Shown: positions 50,615 to 60,383, counted from the first letter of the stretch. The stretch is 64,000 bases of DNA from Streptomyces sp. CCM_MD2014 (GCF_000772045.1 NZ_CP009754.1:5704001-5768000), one strand, 5' to 3'. Translations and numbers: made by a program. The notes: generated from the sequence alone by a model not told the origin.

Positions 50615-52080
50615 GCCGCTGCCTCCCCCTGCTCACTCCCGCGCCGGTCCTCACTCCCGTGCCCGCCGCCCTTCGTGCGCCGGTCCTCACTCCCGTGCCG
50701 GTTCTCGTTCGCGCCCCGGTTCTCGCTCGTGCGCCGGCCGTGTTCATGCGCCGGGTCCCGTCCGGTCCGCCGGGCCGCCCTGGCCGGGTACGCGGGGGCG
50801 GTGGTGGCGAGCAGTTCGGCCGCCGCCTGCTGGTAGCGCAGGACCGCCTGTTCGGCGACGCGCAGGTCGCAGGGCGCGCTCCACAGCATGCGGCGCGCCC
50901 TCTCGTACTTCTCGGCCAGCTCCGGGTCCTCGGCGTGCCCCAGCCGGGCCATCTTCGCCTTGTACGCGTCCAGCCGGCCGCGCAGCTCGGCACGGACCGC
51001 GAGCGGCGCGGTGACCGCCGTCAACGACTCGCGGGCCCGCAGCAGTTCGTCCTCCGCCTTCTCCTCCAGGGACTCCAGGAGCGGTGACAGGCGGTGCCAC
51101 TGGGCGTGTCTGCGGTACTCGGCGGCCGCCGCCAGCTGCTCCTGCAGCACGATCGGCGGGCCGCCGACCACCGGCACCTCCGTCGCGGCGATCTTCGCCA
51201 GCACCTCGCCGCGCGCGGTACGCGCCTCGGCCAGCGTGCGGTCCGCGCGCGAGAGCACGTCCCGCAGCCGCAGGATCCGCTGCTCCGCGTCCTGGCGCAC
51301 GGCCAGCACCGCGTCGATCTCCCGGCGCACCTCCTCCAGCGCCCGCGCCTCCCGGTCGTACACCGTGGTGTCGGGGCGGCCGCCGCCCGGCGCCGAACTG
51401 CCCTCGGCGGGAGTCCAGAAGGCCAGCGGGTCGGAGATCACCTGCTCGCGCAGCCGGGTCAGGGTGCGGGTGATCCGCTCCAGGTCGTCCCCGGACGGGT
51501 GCTCGCCGGGGCGCACGCCGACCGAGTGCGCCAGCTTGCGGGTGCGCTGGAGCTCGGCGGCGAGTAAATCGATCCGGGCGGGCAGCGCCGACCACACCGC
51601 GTCGGCGGCGACCACCATGTCCAGGGAGGTCGCGTAGAGCTGGTTCATCCGGTCCACCAGCGTCGCCAGCGTGTACCGCTCGCTCAGCCGGCCCGGACCG
51701 CCGGGCGGCGCGGGCGCGTTGGCGGTGGCCGCGGCGCCGCCGGACACGGTGACGGCCTCGCCGCGCAGCAGCTCCGTCAGCTCCACCAGGTCCTCGCGGC
51801 TGGACCAGCGGCGTCGGGAACGGATCTCCCGGGCGGTGCGCAACGCGCCCGTGTACGCGTCGAAGTAGGTCCACAGCAGCGTGATCGACGCCTCCGCCGC
51901 GCTCCAGCGCTCGGCGGTGACGCCGGTCAGCTCGGCGCCCTCGAGGAGTCTGCGGCCCGCGTGGTCCTGGAGGGCGAGGAGCGAGGTCTCGATCGCCTCG
52001 TGCTCCGCGCCGAGCCGCGCCAGCGCACGGTCCACCTCGTCCCGGTCCATCACCGGCCCGGTGGGTCCCGTGTCGCCCAT
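50611..52080 (-). CDS. 489-aa helical protein, unknown function
   Basis: ATGA overlap with pknG. Long Ala/Leu/Arg-rich helices throughout (ALARLGAEHEAIETSLLALQ, ARALEEVRREIDAVLAVRQD, RILRLRDVLSRADRTLAEAR), predicted coiled coil, with a repetitive charged C-terminus (NRGANENRHGSEDRR). No enzyme or membrane motif. Its fixed position between glnH and pknG suggests a cytoplasmic adaptor of this signalling pathway. Family not recognised. Confidence 0.75.
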   Translation of the reverse strand: MGDTGPTGPVMDRDEVDRALARLGAEHEAIETSLLALQDHAGRRLLEGAELTGVTAERWSAAEASITLLWTYFDAYTGALRTAREIRSRRRWSSREDLVELTELLRGEAVTVSGGAAATANAPAPPGGPGRLSERYTLATLVDRMNQLYATSLDMVVAADAVWSALPARIDLLAAELQRTRKLAHSVGVRPGEHPSGDDLERITRTLTRLREQVISDPLAFWTPAEGSSAPGGGRPDTTVYDREARALEEVRREIDAVLAVRQDAEQRILRLRDVLSRADRTLAEARTARGEVLAKIAATEVPVVGGPPIVLQEQLAAAAEYRRHAQWHRLSPLLESLEEKAEDELLRARESLTAVTAPLAVRAELRGRLDAYKAKMARLGHAEDPELAEKYERARRMLWSAPCDLRVAEQAVLRYQQAAAELLATTAPAYPARAARRTGRDPAHEHGRRTSENRGANENRHGSEDRRTKGGGHGSEDRRGSEQGEAAA

Positions 52081-52153
52081 CGATCACCTCTCGCCGTAGC
52101 GGTTTTTCCTGTGCCGTGCGTGTGTTCTCTCGTGGCCCGCGCCGCGCCGCCGG

Positions 52154-53200
52154 TCAGCTCCCGCGCAGGTACTGCGGGGTCGGCGGCAGCGACTTCGCCG
52201 CGTCGTCCATGGTCTCCGACAGCCACCGGTCGTACGAGTGCTGCCACCCCCCGGTCCGGTCCGCGCGCCACTGCTCGAGGACCCGGTTGACCCGGCGTAC
52301 CAGATCGTCGGCGTCCTTCTTCATCGCCACGCCGTAGTACTCGGTGGTGAAGGCGTCGCCCTTCAGCTCGACCGTCGGGTCCTGGGCGGCCTGGCTGGCG
52401 GCGAGGGCGCCGTCGGTGACGACCGCGTCGACCTCGCCGAGCTGGAGCCTCACCAGGCAGTCCAGTTGGTTGGGCACCGTGGTGCGCAGGTCGACGCCCT
52501 CGGGCAAGGTGCCGTCCTCCCGGTCCCGCTCCAGCGTGCTCAGCGCCGTCGAACCCGCCGCCGTGCAGATCTCCTTGCCGGCCAGGGTGCCGTCGTAGCC
52601 GGTGATCTTCGAGGACTTGGGCGCCAGGACCTGCTGGCCGGTCCGGAAGTAGGGGGCGGAGAACGCGACGTCCTCCAGCCGGTCGCAGTTGATCGTCATC
52701 GTGCGGACCACCATGTCGACCCGGCCGTCCTGGATGGCGGGGACGCGCTGGTCGGTGGGGATCGCCTTGAACTGCACGGCGTCCGCGTCACCCAGGATGT
52801 CCTCGGCGATCCGGTGCGCCAGGTCGATGTCGAAGCCCTCCAGTTCGGCGTCGCCGCCGCTGTTCGGGTCGCGGTAGCCCCAGCGGTAGCTGTTCTGGTC
52901 GACGCCGACGATCAGCTTGCGCTTCTCGCCCTCGCGGGAGCGGATCTCGTCGATGGTCGGCCCGTCGTCGCCGGAGGGGGCGAGGGTCTGCTTCTCCGGG
53001 TCCGTGCACGCCTGCGCGGCCCGCGCCTGACTGCCGTGGGCGACGCCGTGGCCGTCGTCGTCCGTGCCGGCACCGCCCCCGCCGGACGAGTGGATCACCG
53101 GCAGGAGCAGGGACGCCAGCACCGCGAGGACGCAGGCGAGGGCCATCGCCCCGACTCCGCCCCAGCCCTTCAGGCCGGCTCGCAACCGCCCGGCACGCAT
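52154..53200 (-). CDS. glnH: Solute-binding protein GlnH (glutamate/aspartate type), membrane-anchored
   Basis: 348 aa from ATG 53200; a GTG 6 nt upstream has too little space after the SD. A hydrophobic N-terminus (MALACVLAVLASLLLPVI) anchors it. The binding domain follows: KLIVGVDQNSYRWGYRDPNS, FDIDLAHRIAEDILGDADAV, VDMVVRTMTINCDRLEDVAF, typical of amino-acid-binding family 3. In mycobacteria GlnH passes the extracellular amino-acid signal through GlnX to PknG. No ABC permease is in the operon, which supports sensing rather than transport. Confidence 0.88.
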   Translation of the reverse strand: MRAGRLRAGLKGWGGVGAMALACVLAVLASLLLPVIHSSGGGGAGTDDDGHGVAHGSQARAAQACTDPEKQTLAPSGDDGPTIDEIRSREGEKRKLIVGVDQNSYRWGYRDPNSGGDAELEGFDIDLAHRIAEDILGDADAVQFKAIPTDQRVPAIQDGRVDMVVRTMTINCDRLEDVAFSAPYFRTGQQVLAPKSSKITGYDGTLAGKEICTAAGSTALSTLERDREDGTLPEGVDLRTTVPNQLDCLVRLQLGEVDAVVTDGALAASQAAQDPTVELKGDAFTTEYYGVAMKKDADDLVRRVNRVLEQWRADRTGGWQHSYDRWLSETMDDAAKSLPPTPQYLRGS

Positions 53201-53283
53201 CCTCACGCCCCCTCTCCGGGGTACTTCCTCCCTGGGCCTCACCGACCCCCCTTCCCACCGGCTCGCCGGGCCCGCGCCCCGCC

Positions 53284-54744
53284 TCACCGGTACTCCGACA
53301 GCCTGCGGCCGATGCCGATCAGCGCGCCGGCCGCGCCCAGCCCGGCGAGCACGCCGGCGCCCTGCGGCAGATAGCCCATCGCGTCCAGGCCGTCGCCCGC
53401 CGCCTGCTCGAACTCCGCCTTCTCGTGGTCCAGCGCGGTGGCGAGCGCGGCGTCCACGCCGTCGAAGCACTCGACCGTGGCGCCGTCGCCGCCGATCACC
53501 AGGTCCAGCGCCTGCTGGTAGTTGCCGTTCTCGTCCTGCTCACGGGCCGAGGAGTGCCGCTTCTTCCACTCCGCCATGTTGCCGTTGGCCGTGCCGACCG
53601 GCTGCTCGCCGGCCGCGTCGTCGGCGAGCCGCCCCGCCTCGGCCAGCGCCTTGCCGAGGGCGTCCATGTTCTTGCCGAAGGCCAGGTCGTAGGCGTCGTA
53701 CGTCTTGCCGTCCACCTTGGTGGTCTCCGCGCCGCGGGAGACCAGGGTCAGGTTCTCGTTGCCCCGGGCCTTGAGGGAGGCGATGCGCGCCTCGTTCAGC
53801 GCATTGAGGGAGCGCACGCCGTGCTCGTAGGAGTCGGTCAGGTTCGAGCGGGCGACGCCGTGGCCGACGACCAGCCAGAGCAGCACGATCGCGGAGGCGG
53901 CGGTCGCGGCGACCAGACCGTGGTTCAGCACCCGGTTGGTGCGCCGGTAGTGCCGGTGCTGGGCCCAGGCCAGCGCGGCGAGCAGGACCACGCCGAGGGC
54001 GATCGCCGCCCAGGGGTAGGGCTTGGCGTCGCCGTAGTCGGCGCTCAGCCGCTGGTTCTCCTTGGTGTACAGGTCCTCCGCCGCCGGGAGCATCTCCTTC
54101 TGCATCTTCTCGTTGGCGTAGCGCAGATAGGCGCCGCCGACCGGGAAGCCCTGCCGGTTGTAGGTGCGGGCGCGCTCGACCAGGCCCTTGTACTCGGGCA
54201 GCAGGCGGTTGAGTTCGGCGATGGTCTGCGCCGCCGGGGACTTCGGCTCGGAGTTGGCGGCGGCCGTCACGAGGCCCTCGGCGGCGGCGCGGATCCCGTT
54301 GTCGTACCGCGTGCGGGAGTCCTCCGTCTCCTGGCCGCCGGCCAGGAAGCCGCTGGAGGCGGCGGTGTTGGCCTCGGCGAGGGAACGGTAGATGCCGGCC
54401 GCGGCGGAGCTGAGCGGCTGGCTGCGGGTCAGCACGTCGTCGGCCGCCGCGGTCCGCTCGTTCATCTGCCAGGCGGTGACGGCCCCGAAGGCGACCACGA
54501 GCGCGGCGAGCAGCGCGCCGATGATCCGCAGCCGCCCCGGCTCGGTGACCGCCGCCGCGCGCAGCCGGTCCACACCCTCCGCGAACGCGGTGCGCCTGCG
54601 GGGCGGCGCGGACCGCGGGGGAGCGGCGGGCACACCGCCCGAACGCTGCCCCGGCACCGGCGCGGAGCGCGGCGGCACGGCGGGCGGGCCGGACGCACCG
54701 GTGCCCGGCGGCGGTGCCGCGCTGCCCTTCGGCGGTTGAGTCAC
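53284..54744 (-). CDS. glnX: Membrane protein GlnX (GlnH-PknG signalling partner)
   Basis: 486 aa from GTG 54744, 5 nt after GGGGGAGG; ATGs further upstream are in frame but overlie this SD. Four TM segments: IIGALLAALVVAFGAVTAWQ, WAAIALGVVLLAALAWAQHR, NHGLVAATAASAIVLLWLVV and GVLAGLGAAGALIGIG. Two extracytoplasmic helical (four-helix-bundle-like) domains lie between, as in sensory receptors. It fits GlnX, which sits between GlnH and PknG in mycobacteria. First gene of the seven-gene operon. Confidence 0.82.
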   Translation of the reverse strand: MTQPPKGSAAPPPGTGASGPPAVPPRSAPVPGQRSGGVPAAPPRSAPPRRRTAFAEGVDRLRAAAVTEPGRLRIIGALLAALVVAFGAVTAWQMNERTAAADDVLTRSQPLSSAAAGIYRSLAEANTAASSGFLAGGQETEDSRTRYDNGIRAAAEGLVTAAANSEPKSPAAQTIAELNRLLPEYKGLVERARTYNRQGFPVGGAYLRYANEKMQKEMLPAAEDLYTKENQRLSADYGDAKPYPWAAIALGVVLLAALAWAQHRHYRRTNRVLNHGLVAATAASAIVLLWLVVGHGVARSNLTDSYEHGVRSLNALNEARIASLKARGNENLTLVSRGAETTKVDGKTYDAYDLAFGKNMDALGKALAEAGRLADDAAGEQPVGTANGNMAEWKKRHSSAREQDENGNYQQALDLVIGGDGATVECFDGVDAALATALDHEKAEFEQAAGDGLDAMGYLPQGAGVLAGLGAAGALIGIGRRLSEYR

Positions 54745-54951
54745 CCTGACCTCCCCCATGGTCATCCGTCGCCGCAAGTATCGCTGCCCGCACCGGCATT
54801 CGCACCGGCCTTCACCCGATCTTGATGCGATCCCGGTGCAACGTGCAACGCACCACCCCTGCCCATGAATACGCCACGGGAACCGGTTCGGTTCCCGTAC
54901 TGGTTCCCGTACCGGTTCCCGTCCGCCGACACGGCGGGTGAAGCGGGCGGC

Positions 54952-55923
54952 TCAGGCGGCGAAGTGCTCCCGGACCCGCTCACCGGCCCCGGGCGTCGCG
55001 CCCACGTGGTCGAGGCCCAGCAGCACCGCCCCCAGCACCGGCGGCGCCGTCACCACGCGCGGCACCGCCTTGGGGGCGCGGGCCGCCAGCAGCTCCCGTA
55101 TCCGGCCGTCGAGCCGGGGGTGCCGGGCCGCCAGCACACTGCCGCCCAGCAGCACCGGCGCCGGTTCGGCCAGCAGGTCGAGCCGGGTCAGCGCGACCGT
55201 GGCCATGGCCACCACCTCGTCGGCCTGCCGGTCCACGACCGACCGGGCGAGCGGGTCGCCGCCGGCCGCGGTGGCGAACAGCACGGGGGTCAGCTCGTGC
55301 CGCCGTACCGGATCGATCCGCCGCAGGTGCAGGGCCTCGATGAGGGCGTACATCGAGTCGAGGCCGAAGTGCGCGGGCAGGGTCCGGGCCAGCTCGGTCG
55401 GCCCGCCGCGGCCGTCCTCCGCGCGCGCGGCGTGCCACAGCGCCTCCTCCGCCAGGCCCCAGCCGCCGCCCCAGTCGCCGGAGATGCGGCCGATGGCGGG
55501 GAAGCGGGCGGTGCGGCCGTCGGGGCGCATGCCGACGCAGTTGACGCCCGCCCCGCACACCACGGCGACGCCCAGCGGTTCGGCGACACCCGCGCGCAGG
55601 ATCGCGAACGTGTCGTTGCGGACCTCCACGCCCGCACCCCACCCGCGCGCGTGCAGCGCGGCGGCCAGCTGCTCCCCCTCCACGGGCAGGTCGGCGTTGG
55701 CCAGGCACGCCGACACGTGCTCGACGGAGGTCACCCCGGCCGCCTCGAAGGCCCGCGTCACCGCCTCCGCCAGGGTGTCCACGGCCCGTTCGACCCCCAC
55801 GGCGGGCGGGCGGAAGGCCCCGCCGCGTGCCGTGGCGAGGACCTCCCCGTCGCCCGTCACCACGGCCACGTCGGTCTTGCTGTTGCCCGCGTCGACGGCG
55901 AGCACGCCCCCGGTCAGGCCCAC
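54952..55923 (-). CDS. csnK: BadF-type sugar kinase, probable glucosamine kinase CsnK
   Basis: 323 aa from GTG 55923, which overlaps the csnH stop region. Actin-like ATPase fold with phosphate 1 loop VLAVDAGNSKTDVAVV, phosphate 2 / adenosine motifs VVCGAGVNCVGMRPDGR and ISGDWGGGWGLAEEALW, as in N-acetylglucosamine/glucosamine kinases. Last gene of the transporter operon; it would phosphorylate glucosamine released from imported chitosan oligosaccharides. The csn name comes from order and family. Confidence 0.78.
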   Translation of the reverse strand: MGLTGGVLAVDAGNSKTDVAVVTGDGEVLATARGGAFRPPAVGVERAVDTLAEAVTRAFEAAGVTSVEHVSACLANADLPVEGEQLAAALHARGWGAGVEVRNDTFAILRAGVAEPLGVAVVCGAGVNCVGMRPDGRTARFPAIGRISGDWGGGWGLAEEALWHAARAEDGRGGPTELARTLPAHFGLDSMYALIEALHLRRIDPVRRHELTPVLFATAAGGDPLARSVVDRQADEVVAMATVALTRLDLLAEPAPVLLGGSVLAARHPRLDGRIRELLAARAPKAVPRVVTAPPVLGAVLLGLDHVGATPGAGERVREHFAA

Positions 55924-57179
55924 GCCAGGTGCTCCCGGTTGTGCGCGATCAGCCGGTCGGTGAGCTGCTCGGCGTACGCGTACTGGCCGACGAGCGGGTG
56001 GGCGAGCAGCGCCCGGAAGACCCGGTCCCGCCCGCCGCGCAGGGCCGCGTCCAGGGCCAGGTCCTCGTACGCGGTCACGTTGGCCATCAGCCCCGCGTAC
56101 AGCGGGTCCACGTCCGCCACCGGCAGCGGGGAGGCACCCTTGCCGCCCACCGCCGCCGGCACCTCGATCACCGCGTCGTCGGGCAGGAAGGGCAGCGTGC
56201 CGCGGTTGTAGGTGTTCACCACCTGGTACGGGGAGCCCGTGCCGCCGAGCAGTGCGGCGGCGAGGTCGACGGCGGCCTCGGAGTAGTAGGCGCCGCCGCG
56301 CTTGGCGAGCAGCTCGGGCTTCTCGTCCAGGGCCGGGTCGCCGTACATTTCCAGCAGTTGCCGCTCCATCTGCGCCACCTCGGCGGCCCGGGACGGCTTG
56401 GTGCGCAGCTCGTCGACGACCTCGTCGTGGGCGTAGTAGTAGCGCAGGTAGTACGACGGCACGACACCCAGGCGGTCCAGGAGCGGCCGGGGCAGGCGCA
56501 GGTCGGCTGCGACCGTGTCCCCGTGCTCGGCCAGCAGACGGGGCAGCACGTCCTCGCCCTCGGGGCCGCCGAGCCGTACGGCGGTCTCCCAGGTGAGGTG
56601 GTTGAGGCCCACGTGGTCCAGGTGGACGTCGGCCGGCGCCACCCCGAGCAGGCCGGCGAACTTGCGCTGCAGCCCGATGGCCACGTTGCACAGCCCGACC
56701 GCCCGGTGCCCGGCCCGGAGCAGGGCGCGGGTGACGATGCCGACCGGGTTGGTGAAGTCGATGATCCAGGCGTCCGGGTTGGCCCGGCGCACCCGCTCGG
56801 CGATGTCCAGCACCACCGGCACCGTGCGCAGCGCCTTGGCGAGCCCGCCCGCGCCGGTCGTCTCCTGCCCGACGCAGCCGCACTCCAGCGGCCACGTCTC
56901 GTCCTGCTGCCTGGCGGCCTGACCGCCGACCCGCAGCTGGAGCAGTACGGCGTCGGCACCGTCGACGGCCGCGTCCAGGTCGGAGGTGGTGACCACGCGG
57001 CCGGCGTGCCCCTGCTTGGCGAAGATGCGGCGGGCGAGGCCGCCCACCAGCTCCAGCCGGTCCGCCGCCGGGTCGACGAGCACCAGCTCCTCCACCGGCA
57101 GCGTGTCCCGCAACCGGGCGAATCCGTCGATCAGTTCGGGCGTGTAGGTCGAACCGCCGCCGACCACGGTGAGTTTCAT
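55914..57179 (-). CDS. csnH: GH4 glycosidase CsnH (6-phospho-beta-glucosidase-like)
   Basis: 421 aa. NAD-binding GGGSTYTPELIDGFARL at the N-terminus, then the GH4 signatures TNPVGIVT, VGLCNVAIGLQRKFAGLLGV (metal-binding Cys), and LNHLTWE (metal-binding His). GH4 enzymes cleave 1,4-linked disaccharides using NAD+ and Mn2+. In the csn locus it hydrolyses imported glucosamine oligosaccharides. Follows csnG after 7 bp. Confidence 0.82.
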   Translation of the reverse strand: MKLTVVGGGSTYTPELIDGFARLRDTLPVEELVLVDPAADRLELVGGLARRIFAKQGHAGRVVTTSDLDAAVDGADAVLLQLRVGGQAARQQDETWPLECGCVGQETTGAGGLAKALRTVPVVLDIAERVRRANPDAWIIDFTNPVGIVTRALLRAGHRAVGLCNVAIGLQRKFAGLLGVAPADVHLDHVGLNHLTWETAVRLGGPEGEDVLPRLLAEHGDTVAADLRLPRPLLDRLGVVPSYYLRYYYAHDEVVDELRTKPSRAAEVAQMERQLLEMYGDPALDEKPELLAKRGGAYYSEAAVDLAAALLGGTGSPYQVVNTYNRGTLPFLPDDAVIEVPAAVGGKGASPLPVADVDPLYAGLMANVTAYEDLALDAALRGGRDRVFRALLAHPLVGQYAYAEQLTDRLIAHNREHLAWA

Positions 57180-57186
57180 GAAGTCA

Positions 57187-58098
57187 TCAACCCTTTACTC
57201 CGGTCAGTGTGACGCCCTCGACGAACGCCTTCTGCGCGAAGAAGAACACGAGGATCACGGGGGCCATGACCAGCACGGTGGCGGCCATGGTGAGGTTCCA
57301 GTCGGTGTGGTGGGCGCCCTTGAAGGACTCCAGGCCGTAGGAGAGGGTCCAGGCGCCGGGATTCTCGGAGGCGTAGATCTGGGGCCCGAAGTAGTCGTTC
57401 CAGGCGTAGAAGAACTGGAAGAGGGCCACGGCCGCTATGCCCGGCTTCGCCATCGGCAGCACGACCCTCAGCAGGGTGCGCAGCTCCCCGCAGCCGTCGA
57501 CCTTCGCCGCGTCCAGGTACTCGTCCGGGATGGTCAGCAGGAACTGCCGCAGCAGGAAGATGGAGAAGGCGTCGCCGAAGGCCATCGGGATGATCAGCGG
57601 CCACAGCGTGCCGGACAGGTCCAGCTGCTTGGCCCAGAACAGGTACATCGGGATGACGATCACCTGCGGGGGCAGCATCATCATCGAGATCACCAGCATC
57701 AGGGACAGGTGCCGGCCCCGGAAGCGGAACTTGGCCAGCGCGTACGCCACCGGGATCGACGACGCCACGGTCAGCACGGTGCCGAGGCCCGCGTACAGCA
57801 GCGTGTTCTTCCACCAGGTGAGGAAGCCCGGCGTGTCCAGCACCGCGCGGTAGTTGCCCCACTCCCAGGTGTGCGGCCACAGGTCCCGGGTGAGGGCCTG
57901 CTGGTCGCTCATCAGCGAGGTGAGCACCACGAAGACGAACGGCAGCGTGAAGAAGAGCGCGGCGGCCACGCCGAGGGAGTGGACGGCGATCCAGTGCAGA
58001 AGCACGCGCCGACGGGCGGTGCGCTCCTCGGCGGGCGGCGGGCTGCCGGCCGCGAGGGGCCGGGCCGGCACCTCGGCCGTCGGTACCTGGGTGGTCAT
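57187..58098 (-). CDS. csnG: Sugar ABC transporter permease CsnG (MalG type)
   Basis: 303 aa. Six TM helices (for example VAAALFFTLPFVFVVLTSLM and LMLVISMMMLPPQVIVIPMY) and the EAA loop of MalG-type permeases (DEYLDAAKVDGCGELRTLLR). ATGA-type overlap with csnF. Imports a sugar oligomer with the csnE-bound substrate; the shared MsiK-type ATPase is not in this window. Confidence 0.87.
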   Translation of the reverse strand: MTTQVPTAEVPARPLAAGSPPPAEERTARRRVLLHWIAVHSLGVAAALFFTLPFVFVVLTSLMSDQQALTRDLWPHTWEWGNYRAVLDTPGFLTWWKNTLLYAGLGTVLTVASSIPVAYALAKFRFRGRHLSLMLVISMMMLPPQVIVIPMYLFWAKQLDLSGTLWPLIIPMAFGDAFSIFLLRQFLLTIPDEYLDAAKVDGCGELRTLLRVVLPMAKPGIAAVALFQFFYAWNDYFGPQIYASENPGAWTLSYGLESFKGAHHTDWNLTMAATVLVMAPVILVFFFAQKAFVEGVTLTGVKG

Positions 58099-59039
58099 CG
58101 GTCACCTGCCTGGATCAGACCGCCCCGGCGGCGCATCAGCAGCGCCGTGAACGCCATCGCCAGCGCGAACAGCACGAGCGCGACCACGCAGGCGGAGCCG
58201 TAGTCGAAGCGCTGGAAGCCGAGGTTGTAGACGAGCTGGGGGAGGGTGAGGGTGGACTTGTCGGGATAGCCGGGCTCGAAGGACTGCCCGGAGCCGCCGA
58301 TGATCCCGGAGGCGACCTTCCCGGCGACCAGTGGCTGCGTGTAGTACTGCATGGTCTGGATCACGCCCGTGACCACGGCGAACAGCACGATCGGCGAGAT
58401 GTTCGGCAGCGTCACGAACCGGAACCGCTGCCAGGCCGAGGCCCCGTCCAGCTCGGCCGCCTCGTACTGCTCCTTCGGCACGTCGAGCAGCGCGGCCATG
58501 AAGATCACCATCAGGTCGCCCACGCCCCACACCGCGAGCGCGGTCAGCGCCGGCTTGGACCAGGCGGAGTCCGTGAACCAGCCGGGCGCGGGTACGCCCA
58601 GGCCCTCCAGGACCGAGTTGACCGGCCCCGTACCGGGGTTGAGGAGGAAGACGAAGGCGAGCGTCGCGGCGACGGGCGGGGCGAGGTAGGGCAGGTAGAA
58701 GAGGGTCCGGAAGATCCCGGCACCCGTCTTGATCTTCGTGATGAGCAGCCCGACCCCGAGCCCGAACACCACCCGGCAGGTCACCATCACCAGGACCAGC
58801 CAGAGGGTGTTGCGCAGGGCGGGCCAGAACAGCGGGTAGTCCTGGAAGACGTACGCCCAGTTCTCCAGCCCCCGGAACTCCGGGACGCCGAAGCCGTCGT
58901 ACTTCATCAGCGAGAAGTACACGGTGGACACCAGGGGATAGGCGAAGAAGACGCCGAACCCGACGAGCCACGGCGACATGAAGGCCGCCGTCCGAAGCGC
59001 CGAGGAACGGCGCTTCGCGCGGAGCGTGTTGGTGGCCAT
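58095..59039 (-). CDS. csnF: Sugar ABC transporter permease CsnF (MalF type)
   Basis: 314 aa with six TM helices (FMSPWLVGFGVFFAYPLVST, PYLAPPVAATLAFVFLLNPG, VVALVLFALAMAFTALLMRR) and EAA-loop sequence EQYEAAELDGASAWQRFRFV. It overlaps csnG by 4 nt and follows csnE by 6 nt. Confidence 0.87.
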   Translation of the reverse strand: MATNTLRAKRRSSALRTAAFMSPWLVGFGVFFAYPLVSTVYFSLMKYDGFGVPEFRGLENWAYVFQDYPLFWPALRNTLWLVLVMVTCRVVFGLGVGLLITKIKTGAGIFRTLFYLPYLAPPVAATLAFVFLLNPGTGPVNSVLEGLGVPAPGWFTDSAWSKPALTALAVWGVGDLMVIFMAALLDVPKEQYEAAELDGASAWQRFRFVTLPNISPIVLFAVVTGVIQTMQYYTQPLVAGKVASGIIGGSGQSFEPGYPDKSTLTLPQLVYNLGFQRFDYGSACVVALVLFALAMAFTALLMRRRGGLIQAGDR

Positions 59040-59045
59040 GGACCG

Positions 59046-60383
59046 CTACTTCGTCTGCTCGATGTCGCGGTCGATCTGCTCGGCGGTCTTCTCCAGTCCC
59101 GCCTTGAGGTCCTTCACCTTGCCCGACTCGTACTGGTAGCCGAAGTCCTGGAGCGTGAGCTGGTACGTGGCGCCGTTGACGGAGGCCGGCGGGGAGTTCG
59201 ACTCGGGGTGCTGGGCGATGTCCAGGAAGGTCTTGAACGCCGGGTCGGTCTTCAGGCCGGGCGACTTGAGGGCCGGGAAGGTGGAGGGCACGTTGCGGAT
59301 GGCGTTGGCGAAGGCGACGACGGCCTCGGTGTCGGTCGTCATGTACTTCACCAGCTCCCACGCCGCGTTCTGCTTCTTGCTCTGCGGTGCGATGCCCATG
59401 ACGGTGCCCGAGAGGAAGCCCTTGCCGTACTCGTCCACCTCGTCGTCGGCGACGGGCATCGGCGCGGTGCCGATCTCGAAGTTAACGCCGGCGTCCTTCG
59501 CCATGCCGAGCCGCCACTCGCCGTCCAGCTGCATGGCCACCTGGCCGGTGTGGAAGGGGTGTTTGGCGCCCCACTCGTCGCCGAAGGTGTTGCGGTACTT
59601 CTCCAGCTTCTCGAAGCCGCCGAGGTCGTCGACGAGCTTCTTCTGGTACGTGAACATCTCGGCGAAGGCCGGGTCCTCGGCGACGCTGGACTTGCCGTCC
59701 TCGTCGAAGTAGGCGTGGTCCCACTGGGACATGTAGTGGTCGACGACGGTCTCGTAGCCGTGGTAGTTCGGCATGAAGCCGAGCTGCTCGTACCCGTCGC
59801 CCTTGGTCTTCGTCAGCTTCTTCGCCACCTCGGCGAATTCCGACCAGGTCTTCGGCGGCGCCTTGATCCCGGCCGCCTCGAAGGCGTCCTTGTTGTAGTA
59901 GAGGCCGTAGGCGTCGCCGAGCAGGGGCAGGGCGCAGCGCGTGCCCTCGAACTGGGTGTAGTCCAGCATCGGCTTCGGGATGAGCGCGTCCAGGTCGAGC
60001 TTCGACTTCTCGACGAACGGCTTCAGGTCGAGGAAGGCGCCCGAGGAGCAGAACTTGCCGATGTTCGAGGTGGTGAACGAGGACACCACGTCGGGGCCGC
60101 TCGAACCGCCCGCGCGCAGCGCCTGGTTGAGCTTGTCGTCGTTGATGTTGCCGACGACCTTCACCTTGATGTTGGGGTGCGCCTTCTCGAACCGGTCCAC
60201 GTTCGCCTGCACGGCCTTCACCTCGGCGGGGGCGCTCCAGCCGTGCCAGAAGGTGATGGTCGTCTCGGCGTTCGGGTCGTCGGAGGCGCCGGACTCGGAC
60301 TGGCCGGTACAGGCGGTGGCGAGCAGGGCGAGGGAGGCGGAGGCGGCGACCGCGAGGGCCGCTTTTCGGGATATTCCGGGCAT
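59046..60383 (-). CDS. csnE: Sugar-binding lipoprotein CsnE
   Basis: 445 aa from ATG 60383. Lipoprotein signal MPGISRKAALAVAASASLAL, lipobox LLATAC. Family 1 solute-binding fold with TTITFWHGWSAPAEVKAVQA at the start of the mature chain and PMLDYTQFEGTRCALPLLGD further on. It captures the extracellular glucosamine oligosaccharide for CsnF/CsnG. First gene after csnR in the operon. Confidence 0.85.
   Translation of the reverse strand: MPGISRKAALAVAASASLALLATACTGQSESGASDDPNAETTITFWHGWSAPAEVKAVQANVDRFEKAHPNIKVKVVGNINDDKLNQALRAGGSSGPDVVSSFTTSNIGKFCSSGAFLDLKPFVEKSKLDLDALIPKPMLDYTQFEGTRCALPLLGDAYGLYYNKDAFEAAGIKAPPKTWSEFAEVAKKLTKTKGDGYEQLGFMPNYHGYETVVDHYMSQWDHAYFDEDGKSSVAEDPAFAEMFTYQKKLVDDLGGFEKLEKYRNTFGDEWGAKHPFHTGQVAMQLDGEWRLGMAKDAGVNFEIGTAPMPVADDEVDEYGKGFLSGTVMGIAPQSKKQNAAWELVKYMTTDTEAVVAFANAIRNVPSTFPALKSPGLKTDPAFKTFLDIAQHPESNSPPASVNGATYQLTLQDFGYQYESGKVKDLKAGLEKTAEQIDRDIEQTK

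Noticed and set aside
46463..50836. 1457-codon plus-strand frame opposite pknG and the phosphatase
   Set aside because: Longest frame in the window but pure antisense low-complexity sequence; the minus strand has intact kinase and PP2C motifs.
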